DNA of 64,000 bases from Ascaphus truei (Eukaryota; Chordata; Amphibia; Anura; Ascaphidae): contig CM071568.1 in assembly GCA_036426205.1 (NCBI GenBank), positions 225,782,239-225,846,238 on the forward strand, given 5' to 3'. Numbering within the stretch: the first letter of the stretch is position 1; every line of letters begins with the position of its first letter. A model generated the notes under the pieces. The model searched no databases. It saw nothing but the letters and a program-made list of their open reading frames with translations, and had not been told where the DNA came from. Below are positions 9,320-21,618 of this stretch, piece by piece. A program made the position numbers and the translations under genes.

Positions 9320-12300
9320 GAAAGCACGGCCAAAGAAGACACCTGCAGAGGGTACAAGATAGTACCCGAGATAAGAAAATGGAAATCCTCGATTCCGGGT
9401 AGGATTAAGGTGTTCATCCAGAACTTCTCACCTCGTACTATGCCGTTCGATCAAGGTGAAAGACTGGGTCAGATACATCCCTTTACACCCATCGAGATGC
9501 TGGCCCAGGTGAACACTGCTACCGTGCAAGATCAGCTGGCCAGGTTGCCGGTTGACTTCGGGGAATCAACCCTATCAGCAGAATGCAAGGAAAGGCTAAG
9601 TGACAAACTGGGGGAACGCTGGGAAGTCTTCTCCACCAGCTAGATAAATGTGGACTACAGCCAGAGCACCCAGCACACGATGCACCTGAATGATACCACG
9701 CCCTTCCGGGAGCGTTCCCGACGCATCGCTCCCAAAGATGTGGAAGACGTGAGGGACGTTCTGAAAGAAATTGAGACGCGGGCATTGTAACCAAATTCCG
9801 TAACCCCTACACCTCTCTGACCGTAGTGGTGTGCAAAAAGAATGGGTCAGTCCGCCTGTGTGTAGACTACTGGACCCTGAACAATCGTACCATCCCCGAC
9901 CAATACACCCTGCTGAGGATAGAAGAACTCCTCAATGCGCTGTCAGGAAGCCAATGGTTCAGCATGCTGGTCTTGGTACTACCAGGTACCTATGACCTCC
10001 GAAGACAAGGAGAAGACGGCTTCTGTCTGTCCCTTCACCTTCTATCAGTTCACCTGAATGCCACAAGGCATTTGCGGTGCCCCGGCAACCTTCCAACGGT
10101 TGATAGAAAAGACCATCGGAGACATGAATCCTCGGGAGTGTTTATTCTACCTGGACGATATTATTGTGTTCGGGAAAACTCTAGAAGAGCATGAGGAACG
10201 ACTGTTGAAGGTATTGGACAGACTGGGTAAAGAAGGCCTGAAGTTATCCCTGGACAAATGCCGGTTCTGCCGCACATCATTAACCTACGTGGGTATAGTA
10301 TCCGCAGATGGAGTGGCTACCGACCCCGCCAAGGTCGAAGCCGTGGTGAACTGGCCCTGATCAGACAACGTGATGGAGCTACAGTCCTTCCTGGGATTCT
10401 GCGTATACTTCCACCGCTTCATGGAAGGCTGCCCCAGCAAAGCCAAGGTCCTCAACAACCTCCTGAGGATCTACCCAGAGGAACCTCGGCAGAAGGCCGC
10501 ATCTGCATGGACTCCCCTCAGAGATAAGTGGACGTCCGTCTGCGAGAAAGCATTCATTAACCTTAAGAAAAGCCTCACCGAAGCACCTGTCTTGGCTTAT
10601 GACGATCTCGAGCTGCCAGATGTATTACATGTGGATGCAAGCTTCAACGGGCTGGGGGCTGTACTGCATCAGAAGTACTCTGACGGACTTCGCCCCATGT
10701 CATATGTGAGCCGAAGCTTGACACCCAGCGAGAACAACTACCCAGTCCACAAACTGGAGTTCCTCGCTCTCAAGTGGGCGGTAGTCGACAAGCTTCATAC
10801 GGAGTCTCCTTTGAGGTTCGGACAGACAACAACCCACTGACCTGTATTCTAACCTTGGTCAAACTCGATGCCACCGGCCACTGGTGGCTAGCTACACTTT
10901 CTAACTATCAGTTCAATCTTAAATATATGCCGGGACCCTTGAACGTCGGAGCCGATGCTCTGTCCCGAAGACCTGGACTGAGCACCCTGTCGGACGATGG
11001 CCTGTGGGAGGAAATCCCTGGCCTGGGATGCATGCAATGTGGTCCACTGCTGCCATAGTGAAGGACAAGATTGCATTCTCCAAGCTGTAGCCGATTCCCT
11101 GGGATGTCAAACCCACGGCACTCCCTGCGGCTTATTGCCATCCCGAAGACATGTCTGTTACCCCAGATTATATCATCACCTGGAAAGAACTGGTGATATA
11201 CCAGATGAGGGATCCGGTGGCTTAGGCTACGCTTATAGTGACGGCGATGGTGACGTCAGGCTGCGGTCGCTGGAAAAATCAAATTGAGATGACTTACAGC
11301 GATCGCGGCCAAGCCGTCGCTTTGTCGCGTCGCACTTACTACAGTATAGACTCTTTTTATATTGCCTTTCTTACAGGTGGGGACACTTTAGACATGCCTT
11401 TCTAGTTGCTCCCATGCAGTGAATTTAATAGCACTTTGTCTAAAGTGTCACCACCTGTAAGAAAGGCAATATAAAAAGAGTCTACCGCAGTTCTTATTGG
11501 TCTGCAGCATATGTGCATACACAGTTCAGTTAATTGATCATATCATTTCTCCCCCTTAACCACCAATTTAAGCGGATCCTTTGCATTCAAGGACCGCTAT
11601 AGATATTTAATGAATTATTTATTCAACATCAACCGACATTGTTAGGATCCAGAGTATATACATTACACTCGACATAGGATCCAGTGTGCGTCTTGTCCGT
11701 TATTTTAATACCCTGTATTGTAGTTTAAGTGTGAAGAAATAACATTTATTTTTAACTTTATCATTAAACATTCAGAGTGTGAACCAGAGTGCTATAACCT
11801 GGGTTACTTATCTTTATCCATTATCAATACATACCCAAGAGCACCTCTCACAACCTATGCTTGGCAGTAGCGGGGGTTCCTTACTTGATTCTAAATTGCT
11901 CAACATCCAGAAGTCTAGGACCACTCCATATTATCCAGAGGGAGATGCTCTGCCGGAGAGGTTCAACTTGACATGCTAGGCACCCGAAAGGGCTCACAAA
12001 AGACCGAATGGAGTAAGCACGTTGAAGCACTGGTGCATGCATATAATTGCACCCGACATGAATCCACAGGGTAGACTCCGAATTTTATGATCGGGCATGA
12101 GGCACGACTGCCTGTGGACATCCACCTCTGGGTATCTACCGATGGGGTACCCAATACTGCGCATTTCAAATACGTGCAGCGACTTAAAGCCAGCCTGCAA
12201 CGCGCCTATCAGCTAGGGGAAAAGGCCTCAGCCATCTAAACGCCTGCAACAAGAGAAGATATGACCACACGGTCCGATATCGGGAATTTCGTCCTGGAGA

Positions 12301-12958
12301 CACTGTTCCCCTACGCAATCTCGGGAACCCCGGCAAACACAAGCTGCCGACCGCTGACACGACTGGGTCTTTGAGGTAGAATCCCAAATGCCAGGCCTCC
12401 CGGTCTACCGCATATGAGACACGGATGGCCTTTAAAGGTTTGGCACCAAAACCACTTGTTGCCCATTCCACAAGTGGGAGAAAGTGATCTTGAAACAGAG
12501 ATAACCGGAACTGCCGATGAGCCAGAAGAGTCCGTCGAGACTCCCACTTCAGTAACAGAATCCAACCAAGATCTTTTGGAAGGCAACTCCACCAACTTCA
12601 ATGGAGACTGGTGGGCACCTCCCACAGGAGCACTGGGTAATGGGTCTGCGCCTCATGTACCCTCATCAGCGATTTCAACAAGCTGCCCTCTGCATCCCAG
12701 ATGCCCAAGTTTTGTGCCGAATAGAGACTTTACAGAGACCGAGTTGCCACTTAGAGAGGGGCCAAGGCCCCAGGACTATGATAGACTCTCCCAAGTGGGA
12801 AACACTGAAGAGCCTTGCAGAAGTCAGCGAGAAAGACGCCCTCCTACAAGAGTGGCATATGATCAGCTAGGGGCACCCCATTACGAGTCTCAGCAGGTGT
12901 CTCTGAGCAGGCTGGTGCCTGTAATTGCCATGCTTATAGAACTCTTTAATATTGTTTA
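9320..12958 (+). pseudogene. Ty3/gypsy pol, copy C (old, 5' half missing)
   Basis: It begins abruptly between protease and RT. Recognisable in order: the linker ending FRERSRRIAP (about 9700), RT blocks KKNGSVRLCVDYWTLNNR (9834) and MPQGICGAPATFQRLIEKT (10058) with the catalytic YLDDIIVFG, RNase H (HVDASFNGLGAVLHQKYS, about 10630), the integrase C-terminal part (about 11895-12450), and the tail. There are many frameshifts and stops. The integrase core is gone, replaced by foreign DNA at 11225-11894. The order and wording match copies A and B closely enough to call one family, but this copy is clearly older. Its LTR, gag and protease would be expected to the left of the window if the PLE split it. 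Confidence 0.85.
11225..11894. mobile_element. MITE fragment and inverted-repeat insertion within gypsy copy C
   Basis: 11225-11240 (GGCTACGCTTATAGTG) nearly matches the end of the MITE at 46583, and the following GC-rich interior is similar, so a truncated copy of that MITE sits here. It is followed by a 47-bp inverted repeat (11347-11393 with 11439-11484) and then AT-rich sequence with no recognisable content until integrase sequence resumes near 11895. The segment replaces the integrase catalytic region. Confidence 0.6.
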
Positions 12959-13058
12959 AAGTACTGCATTCGTTAAGTTGTATAATATGCACAGCATTTT
13001 TATTATATAAATTGTGTGATGTTTATATGTTGTTCCAAGTGGGGATGTTGGAGTCTCC

Positions 13059-13071
13059 ACCAGGGGGAGGA
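13059..13071 (+). other. Polypurine tract of gypsy copy C
   Basis: The purine-rich run CAGGGGGAGGA directly precedes the TG that opens the 3' LTR. This is the expected plus-strand primer site. Confidence 0.6.
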
Positions 13072-14143
13072 TGTAGTCAGGTCCCCCTCTTACCTCCTGG
13101 TCTGCGGTAGGGGGAAGGCTGCAGGCGATTAGGGGGCGAGCGGGTCGCCAGAGCTCCGTGGCTGCTCCATTAGCAGGGCTCCGCAAACTTGAAAGTTGCG
13201 CATGCGCGACAGATGTCCCGTGCATGCGCAGTGTAGCCGAGCGGCGGTGGCCATTGTTGGGCTATGCGAGGAGGGACTACAACAGCCTCTAGGGCTGCTA
13301 CCACATGGGCAGCAGGAGCCAATAGGCCTCATAGGATCTCAGCCAGTGATGGATACATTTGGCGCTCTCAGCAGGGACAACGCCAGTCGGAGCAGGGACG
13401 CAGAGGGGTAAGGTAGTGTCTGGGTGCAAGTGGCTCCCAGACTAGGCCAGTTACCCCCATTAGGCCCCAACTAGGCCCCGACTCACATCAGATTGTGGCT
13501 GCTACAGAGAAAGCCCATAGCTAGAGACGTTTCCCCAGTAGCTGCCTATAGTTGGCGTATAGCACTGGTGAGACGCCACGCGGTGATTACGGCCTGTGGT
13601 CTGGGACCAGACCACCTGCATATAGAGACTCTTAAAGGTGAGACCCTCCAACCGGAGTTTACCCCACGCAGAGGCGGACGCCTTCGCGGACGACAATGTT
13701 GCTGGATCAGCGTATCCCTGTTTGTTGTTTGGTAGTACCCGGGTGCTGGAGCGCCTGGGCAGGTACCACACCCAGTACACCAACGGTTCACGGGATAGTG
13801 CTATTCCATACATTTTTGGGTGGGTCCTGACATTGGGGAAAGGACATCAGGGATATTGGTGTCAAGCACCCCATGTACTTTGGGGACACTCACCTGGTGT
13901 GTTGGGGTTGTGCGTGTGGGCTATATACTGTGTGGTACAGGTTGATTATCCTATGTTCAGTAAAACCAGTTATTATATACCCTGTGTGTGATTATTATTG
14001 GTATTGTTCCTGTGAGGGGCTTATCCCACCACGTTGGGATCCCTCTCAGGTGGAGGCACTGCACCGAGACGGTACCTTCTGGTAGCCAAACAGGTAACAG
14101 CAGAACTTGTTGTTCCTCTAGTGATGGGGAAAAAAGGGCTACA
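13072..14143 (+). repeat. 3' LTR of gypsy copy C
   Basis: It starts TGTAGTCAGG after the polypurine tract and ends GGGCTACA, the same ending as the LTRs of copies A and B, at about 1,072 bp. The body has diverged well away from the A/B LTRs. The borders are inferred from TG...CA and the shared terminus, since the matching 5' LTR is not in the window. Confidence 0.65.
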
Positions 14144-15170
14144 ATTATAGAAAACATAAACTTCATATTAGAACATATTAAAATTCCAATAGATCATTGT
14201 ATATAATACACACAATACTAAGAAGAATGTGATTATCTTACTCGTGGGGTACATTCGGACACTGTCCAATTGTGCCCAACATCTCAGTGGCCGAATGTGC
14301 CTCAGCTGCCATTTTGAAAAAAAGTTCTCTGCATACTCACTATGACAATTTGACCTAAAGTCTTGGAACCTCACCAGTTACTTGAAAAAAGGAAGTTATT
14401 GTTCAGAGCCTCACAAACTACAACACTTGATGCATGCCAAACTTGCAATTACAGATTAAAATACTTACTTTTCACAGTTCAAAGTTATTTGTCTCACTCT
14501 GCTAAGATTTGGCCAAATGAGCTGTAAAAATATTTGAGCATCGGCAATGACAGCACCCTCTTGTGAGATGCAGTTCAACACAAAAGCGAAGAGGAGAAAA
14601 ACGCCTTCCCCCTTGTACTGTACAGTATGCATTCAATCCATGAAGTCAGATGAAGTGACAAAACAAACTTAAAAGTTAACAAGCATGTGCTCGCAAACAG
14701 CGCTTACTGCAGGGTGTTTAGGAGAGAAGACTCCATTCATAGAGATGAGTCTAATGAAACACACTCTCCTATGATGATGTGTACTAGTATAGCCAGTGTG
14801 GCTCAAATCAATTTTAATAATACATCTGAAGTAAAATAGTGGTGCTAAACATATGGGGTGAACATAACGACCGACATATAAACAGATGTTTAAAGCAACA
14901 AGATATGGAAAATCTTTTTATTTTTTTAAATAAATCCGTTCTGTAGAATTGGATAATACTTGCAGTATTTTTTTTAAAAATTATTATTATTCAACTCTTA
15001 CGGTAATTTTTCATGAGGTTTAAATGTTTTCTATAGCAGGTTTTAGTCCACCTCCCAAGCAGTGCAAGATATTTGCAACACTTTTCTGTTTGTGATAATT
15101 TGCTGCCAAATTTCCCAGCAGTTTGAGTTGTGAACTGTAACAATAGTCAATGTTACCTTAGTAATATAAG
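14144..15170. other. AT-rich spacer, no gene seen
   Basis: No coding or structural feature is recognised. About 80 bp near 14810-14890 recur in reverse orientation near 37850-37935, so part of this is a dispersed repeat of unknown class. Confidence 0.5.
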
Positions 15171-16268
15171 TGTAAGGATGTGTTAGGCTCCGTGCATGTA
15201 TTCACTGTATGGCGGGTTCCGCGAGGCAAGCTGATGCAGGGCGCCACCATATTGCGCAATGTTGCGAGGTCACTGGTGCCGAGGAAAGGTCGCGCATGCG
15301 CTCAGGAAGCGAGCGAACAACGAACCAATGGAAAGGGACTATGAACTGAACTTTAACCCCCGCGACCCTTGAAGGAGTCAGCTGGGAGCGAGAAGCCAAT
15401 GAACGGGCTGGGTTGTGAGGGGGAGGAGAACGGGAAGCGTGGGGGAAAGGACCACGCTATCAGACGGAGTTGGGGCTTTGGCGGGACAAGGAGTGCGAGA
15501 GCAGGGGGTCCGTGACCCGCCTGCCTAGGCCAGAGACAATCCCCAGGTCCCTAGGAGTATTCCCCGTCACTGTAGGTTGCGGTATTGTAGGGCCGCCCTA
15601 GTGAAGAGCATTGTCACGATAGACTGATTCAAGCACTGAATGTGGACGGGTACTGCTGTTTGGGTGCAGACAGCGAACCGCGACGGCGGAAGGTCTGGGA
15701 CAGATGCAGCGGACCCCTTGAGAGGAGTTGTAGTCACTGCTGTGACTCGGGAGGTATTGTGTATGCTGCAAGTGCACCGACAACCGGTTATCAGGCGCTG
15801 ATCCCGCCTTAGTATTAAATGAACAGACACTAGCAAGTGGCTAGCGAATAGATAACATTCTACCAAAACTTTTCTAAGGACAACTCTATGAGAGCGTGGC
15901 GGAGCCACCATGTACAGGACATTATTCCTTTGAGGTGTGGCCGAGCCACTTTAGAAATGATAGGCCTAATATGCGTGTAATGTTGTTCGTGTTATAATAT
16001 ACTGCTTATATATATACTTATGTGTGTTGGCTGTTCCGGGAGGTATCAGAGTCAGAGACAGTAAAGTTTGGTTGTTGCACAAAGATATGGTATGGTTCTT
16101 GCCCAGGGCAATCTTTCGAATGGGGATCCTGGGTAAGTGGAGGCGCTGCGCTAGGATTAAGGTGTGTTTACCCCGGCTCCCAGCAAGCGGAGGCTCCCGC
16201 TCTCCTGGAGCCACAGTGGTATACAGTGACAGTAGACCCTTGGCAGGTGGTTCAGAAAAAAGGCTACA
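15171..16268 (+). repeat. 5' LTR of gypsy copy A
   Basis: Starts TGTAAGGATG and ends GGGCTACA-like (TG...CA), 1,098 bp. It closely matches the LTRs at 20187-21290 and 31560-32631. Near 15990-16018 is an AT-rich block with TATATATA that could serve as the promoter TATA region. A primer-binding site follows immediately. Confidence 0.9.
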
Positions 16269-16290
16269 TTTGAGGCGCTGCTGAGATATC
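16269..16290 (+). other. Primer-binding site of gypsy copy A (tRNA-Thr-like)
   Basis: TTTGAGGCGCTGCTGAGAT follows the LTR. In copy B (from 25736) and after the second LTR (from 21293) the same site reads TGGAGGCGCTGCTGAGAT. That is complementary to a tRNA ending in CCTCCA, and the best fit I can recall is threonine tRNA with a few mismatches. Copy A has lost one G. Confidence 0.6.
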
Positions 16291-16342
16291 AGACCTGGGG
16301 TGCCCCATCCATTTTTTCAAAATCAACAACTAGCTTTACATC

Positions 16343-19300
16343 ATGTCTGTGCCCTCCCCGCTCGAGGTGCGCCGGTGGGCCCAACGGCATGGAGTCCCGC
16401 TGAACCGTGTCTTCGCCCTGGGGCATGTCCCCGCCACTATATCCTTAGGCACAGTGACCGAGCTGGTCAGAAAACTCCCACTACTGGACACTGCCCAAGC
16501 CAAAGACTATTTTTACGATCGGGACCGGACGTGGCGCCGGGTCTTATACGTCACCGAACGGGATATATGTCCCGAAGCACTACCCCAAATACTATTGCTA
16601 CCGGAGGCTCCTGGCGTACACTGTCCCATAGTTCAAGTAGATTTCACTGAACCGCTAGCCACTTCCACCCCACAGCAAGAACACGTCCCCGCTCTAGGGG
16701 CCGTGGCAAGAGGCCCTGACCGCACCCCTGACAGTAGTCTGAACCCGCGGTGGCCGGCAGCACTGAGCCTGGGTTCTCCGTCCACCCCCCCCGTTCTGAG
16801 GCCTGTGTTAGATCGACACAGTATATCAAGACTAGATACCTACCCCTCAGTTGGCGGTAGTCTACCGGACGATGCCCCTATTCCAGCGGTTGCCGCAGCC
16901 ATTCACCATTCCACCCAGTCTCTTCAATACCGGAAGTTGAAGGCGTTCTCGGGCGATAAACCCACACCTCAAGGAGAAGTAGGGATCGAAGAATGGCTGG
17001 ATCATACGGAGCAGGTGCTGCCCGAGTGGACCTGCACGGACGCGGCCCGGAGGCAGCGCATAGTTGAGTGCCTGCGACCCCCAGCATCCCACATGGTGCA
17101 TTACTACCGGGACGACCACCCGGATGCTGACGCGGCGGACCTCATATATTGCCTGACCAATGCCTATGGAACCCCGGTGGATACCTATGCGCTAATGGCA
17201 AAATTCCACGCGCTGGCTCAGAAAGAAGGAGAGATGGTGTCCGACTTCCTCAGACGTCTACATATAGATCTGTGGGCTATGGTGAGGAAGGGTGTAGTAC
17301 CAAAGGTGGAGGCGGATGGATTGCGCACTACCCAGCTGTTGAGGGGGCTCCTGCCCCTGCATCCAGTGTCCGTACGTGTCAGCGGCTGCCTAAAGCCCGG
17401 GCAAGCCCTGACGTTCCATGACCTAATGGACCGTGTTCAAGCGCACGAGACCGTGCTGTTAGGGCGCGAACTAACTCCAGGAAAGAAGGCATCGCTAGGG
17501 AGCAAGGATGCCAAGAAGTCAGAGCCAAAAGCCGAGGTGTCCGAGCATGGGGACCCTGACCCAGAGGACGCAGAAGCCCTGATGCCGGCACGACCCCACC
17601 CTATGTCGGGACGGAGCTCACCGCCGGGGCGAAGCGAAACATACCTCAGCCAGATGCAGTGCTATGCGTGTGGGAAGATGGGACACCTGCGGGCTCGTTG
17701 CCCCTCCCTACGGAAAACAGCGCCCCGGCAGGCTCAGTCAATGCCATGCACCCCCCAGGATGGCGGCGCCGGCGCCCAATCTTCCACAAACAATCGAATT
17801 GGACCCGCCGCCATTGTTCGAGTAGTTATTGAAGGTATCTACGCGTCGGCCTTGCTGGACACGGGATCCCAAGTGACCATCGTGTACAGGTCCTTTTATG
17901 ATCAACATTTACACCGGTTGCCATTGCTATCTGCTGACGCCTTACGGTTAAGGGGGTTGAGCCATGAAGACTACCCCATCGACGGAGTCGTAAAGGTGCA
18001 GTTAGACATCCCACAACTGAACACTGGCAAACATCATCCCATGGAAGTGGAAGCACTAGTGTGCCCCGAATCTCAAGATCACCCCAGTGCTCCGATAATT
18101 TTGGGGACTAACACCGACATTGTGCGCGCAGTGTTCTGCATGTACTTGCAAGAAGTGGGCGAGGCTCCACTGCTAGCCCTCGCTACGTGTCCAGTACTAC
18201 AAGAGGTTTGCAGTAGAATCGCGACTGAAGAGGAGCATGGGACGCTATACAGTCAAGAATGGGGACTGACCCACATTCCCCTCGGAGAGGGTCGGATGAT
18301 GATCGCGGCCTGCCAATACCCGGACCGACGTCCGGAGGACCAGTTCTTCTCTTTGGAGAGTATGGCCCAAGATGAACAGCGACTAGGCTATGAAGTGCTG
18401 GCCTCTGTGAAGAAATGGCCTGGAAAAATTCTGGATCGAACATGGGTGTATGTGCAGAATATCTCCCCGTATCCCATGAATATTGATCGGCGACAGCTGC
18501 TGGGTAGAATCTACCCCGTCACCCCCGAGGAGAGGGCCCTGAGAGGACAGCCAGCAGACACTACCCCCCATAGCGACCCCCCGTTGGATTTTGATTTCGG
18601 AGATTCCCCGATACCCGAAGAATGGAAGGAGAGGCTGCGGGCACAGCTACAGGAAAGACAAAAAGTCTTCTCCACGAGTGATATGGATGTGGGGTGCAGT
18701 CTCAGTGCCCATCACAACATTCGAATGAACAATGCTACTCCATTCAGAGAGCGCTCCCGTCGTCTAGCCCCCCCAAGATGTGGAGGAGGTGAGAAGGTTG
18801 CTAGCCGAAATGGAGGGAGCTGGTATTATGCAAGGATCCCATAGCCCTTACACCTCACCCATCGTGGTAGTCCGGAAGAAGAATGGGACGGTCCGCCTCT
18901 GTGTAGATTATAGAACCCTAAACAACCGCACGGTCCCCGATCAGTATACGCTACCTCGAATCGAGGATCTCCTGAACGCCTTGACGGGGAGTAAATGGTT
19001 CAGTGTACTCGACCTGAGGTCCGGGTACTATCAAGTGCCAATGGGCCAGGAAGATCAGGAGAAGACGGCCTTCATCTGTCCGTTAGGATTCTATCAGTTT
19101 ACCCGCATGCCACAAGGGATCTGCGGAGCTCCTGCCACCTTCCAGAGGCTAATGGAACGGACTCTGGGAGATATGAACCCCCAAGAATGCCTGGTGTACT
19201 TGGATGATATTATAGTGTTCGGGAAAACCCTAGAGGAACACGCGGAGCGGTTGATGAAGGTGCTGGATCGACATCGGAAGGAGGGCCTCAAATTATCCTT

Positions 19301-20099
19301 GGACAAATGCAAGTTTTGTCGACCGTCCGTGACATACGTGGGCCATATTGTGTCCGCTGAAGGGGTATCCACCGATCCGGGGAAGATAGAGGCTGTGGTG
19401 AACTGGCCTAGGCCCAGTAACGTCCAAGAACTGCGCTGGGGATGCCATTCTCCTTCGTAATCTAGGCGTTCCCGGAAAGCACAAACTGGCTGATCGGTGG
19501 AGAGAAGGGGTGTACGAAGTGGAATCACAGATGCCTGGCCTCCCGGTATATCGCATTAAGGACTCCGAAGGCCGGGTAAAGGTGTGGCACAGGAATCATC
19601 TACTCCCCATACCTCAAGTAGGAGATACCGAATCGGAAGTACCCACCACCTTTATTAATGGCGAAAATGAACACCCAGAGGATGGCCTAGAGACTGTAAT
19701 AAATGCCACCTCTTAGAATCCTATGGAGGGAACCTCTCAAAGGGGCCCTTCGGCCGCGGGGGCATCTCACGAAGGAGCCACGGGTAAAGAGCCCCTTGGT
19801 CCAACGTCAGACACGCTGACTCCAATGAGCCAGCCGTTAGACCCACAGAGCCCATGCTTTGTACCCCAGAGAGACTTGGTGAATCTGATGAACCCCCCTA
19901 GGGCAGAAGTACAAATGCCAGCTGAAACTAGTTGCCCCTCCGAGGAGGTGACTGAAGAACAACTTCGCAGAAGTCAGAGAACTAGTCAACCTCCAATGAG
20001 GATGGCTTACGAGCACCCCATTATGAAGCTCAGCAGTGGGCTCGGCATAGAATGCACTCAGTAGTGGTCATGTTCAATGAGATGTGTAATCTAATCTAA
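16343..20099 (+). pseudogene. Ty3/gypsy gag-pol, copy A (frameshift, internal deletion)
   Basis: From ATG 16343 one frame of 833 codons carries Gag, a nucleocapsid zinc knuckle (CYACGKMGHLRARC, Cys at residue 440), protease (ALLDTGSQVTIV, catalytic Asp at about 506) and the linker to RT. A frameshift in a C run near 18770 moves the reading to the frame starting at 18780, which carries RT to about 19430 (YLDDIIVFG is present). There a deletion of about 1.9 kb relative to copy B fuses RT to the integrase C-terminal GPY-like segment (near 19435, shared bases GGGGATGCC). RNase H and the integrase core are lost. A TAG near 19714 and a small deletion near 20010 add further damage. The Gag N-terminus and capsid region resemble the PNMA/MOAP1 family. 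Confidence 0.92.
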
Positions 20100-20171
20100 G
20101 GCCGCAGGGGATATACCGTGATCTTTTTTGTATAAATGTTATGTAGTATAGCCAAGCGGGGACGTTGGATT

Positions 20172-20186
20172 CTGGGGAGGGGAGAA
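20172..20186 (+). other. Polypurine tract of gypsy copy A
   Basis: GGGGAGGGGAGAA lies immediately before the TG of the 3' LTR. The same sequence precedes the LTR of copy B (31545-31559). Confidence 0.75.
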
Positions 20187-21290
20187 TGTAAGGATGTTTT
20201 AAACTCTGTGCATGTATTCACTGTATGGCAGGTTCCGCGCGGCAAGCTGATGCAGGGCGCCACCATATTGTTGCGCAATGTTGCGAGGTCACTGGTGCCG
20301 AGGAAAGGTCGCGCATGCGCTCAGGAAGCGCGCGAACAGCGACCAATGGAAAGGGACTATGAACTGAACTTTACCCCCGCGACCCTTGAAGGAGTCAGCT
20401 GGGAGCGAGGAGCCGATAAACGGGCTGGGTTGTGAGGGGAGGAGAACGGGAAGCGTGGGGGAAACACCACGCTATCAGAAGGAGTTGGGGCTTTGGCGGA
20501 ACAAGGAGTGTGAGAGCAGGGGGTCCGTGACCCGCCTGCCTAGGCCAAAGATATTCCCCAGGTCCCTAGGAGTATTCCCAGTCACTGTAGGTTGCGGTAT
20601 TGTAGGGCCGCCCTAGTAAAGAGCATTGTCACGATAGACTGATTCAAGCACTGAGGTGGACGGATACTGCCGTTGGGGTGCAGACGGCGAACCGCGACGG
20701 CGGAAGGTCTGGGACAGCTGCAGCAGACCCTTTGAGAGGAGTTGTAGTCACCGCTGTGACACGGGAGGTATTGTGTATGCTGCAAGTGCACCGACAAGCG
20801 GTCATCAGGCGCTGATCCCGCCTTAGTATTAAATGAACAGACACTAGCAAGTGGCTAGCGAATAGCTAACATTCTCACCAAACTTTTCTAAGGACATACT
20901 CTATGAGAGCGTGGCGGAGCCACCAATGTACAGGACATTATGCCCTTTGAGGTGTGGCCGAGCCACTTTAGAACTGATAGGCCTAATATGCATGTAAGGT
21001 TGTTCGTGTTAAAATATACTGCTATATATATATGCTCATGTATGTTGTGTTGTCTGGGAGGTATCAGAGACAGAGACAGTAAAATTTGGTTGTTGCACAA
21101 GATATGGTATGGTTCTTGCCCAGGGCAAATCTTTCGAATGGGGGATCCTGGGTAAGTGGAGGCGCTGCGCTAGGATATAAGTGTGTATTACCCCAGGCTC
21201 CCAGCAAGCGGAGGCTCGGCTCTCCTGGAGCCACAGGTGGTAGACAGCGACAAGTAGACCCTTAGGTAGGTGTTCAGAAAAAGGGCTACA
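20187..21290 (+). repeat. 3' LTR of gypsy copy A
   Basis: Starts TGTAAGGATG and ends GGGCTACA, closely matching 15171-16268. Several substitutions between the two LTRs indicate some age since insertion. It is followed not by host DNA but by another primer-binding site. Confidence 0.9.
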
Positions 21291-21334
21291 TTTGGAGGCG
21301 CTGCTGAGATATCAGACCTGGGGTGCCCCAATCA
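21291..21334 (+). repeat. Extra primer-binding site and leader after the 3' LTR
   Basis: About 44 bp after the LTR match the leader of copy B (TGGAGGCGCTGCTGAGAT and onward to GTGCCCCAATC). The second LTR therefore once served as the 5' LTR of a further internal region: a tandem LTR-internal-LTR-internal arrangement, later truncated. Confidence 0.75.
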
Positions 21335-21610
21335 TTTAAAAAAAAAAAAATCAATCCCGAGCCGGGTCCTGTCTCAATGGGGCTTCTCCAGCAGCAACAT
21401 CTCCCTGTCAAAGTAAGTTTGTGACTTGAACTAAACTGGTTCCTGGTGTAAGGTCAGCCTTACTATATCCAGATATATGCGAGTGGATATACCAGAGACA
21501 CAGGTTTTAAACCTCTGTCACTCTGGTCCCGACTGTAGGATTTTACTATTCTGTTTATCCCACTTAAGTCTACTCAATTATTATTAATAAACTACTGGAT
21601 TACATTTATG
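21335..21610. other. Spacer with A run, no gene seen
   Basis: It begins with a 13-nt A run and then has no recognised feature up to the hAT-like element. Confidence 0.4.
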
Positions 21611-21618
21611 ATCTAGCC

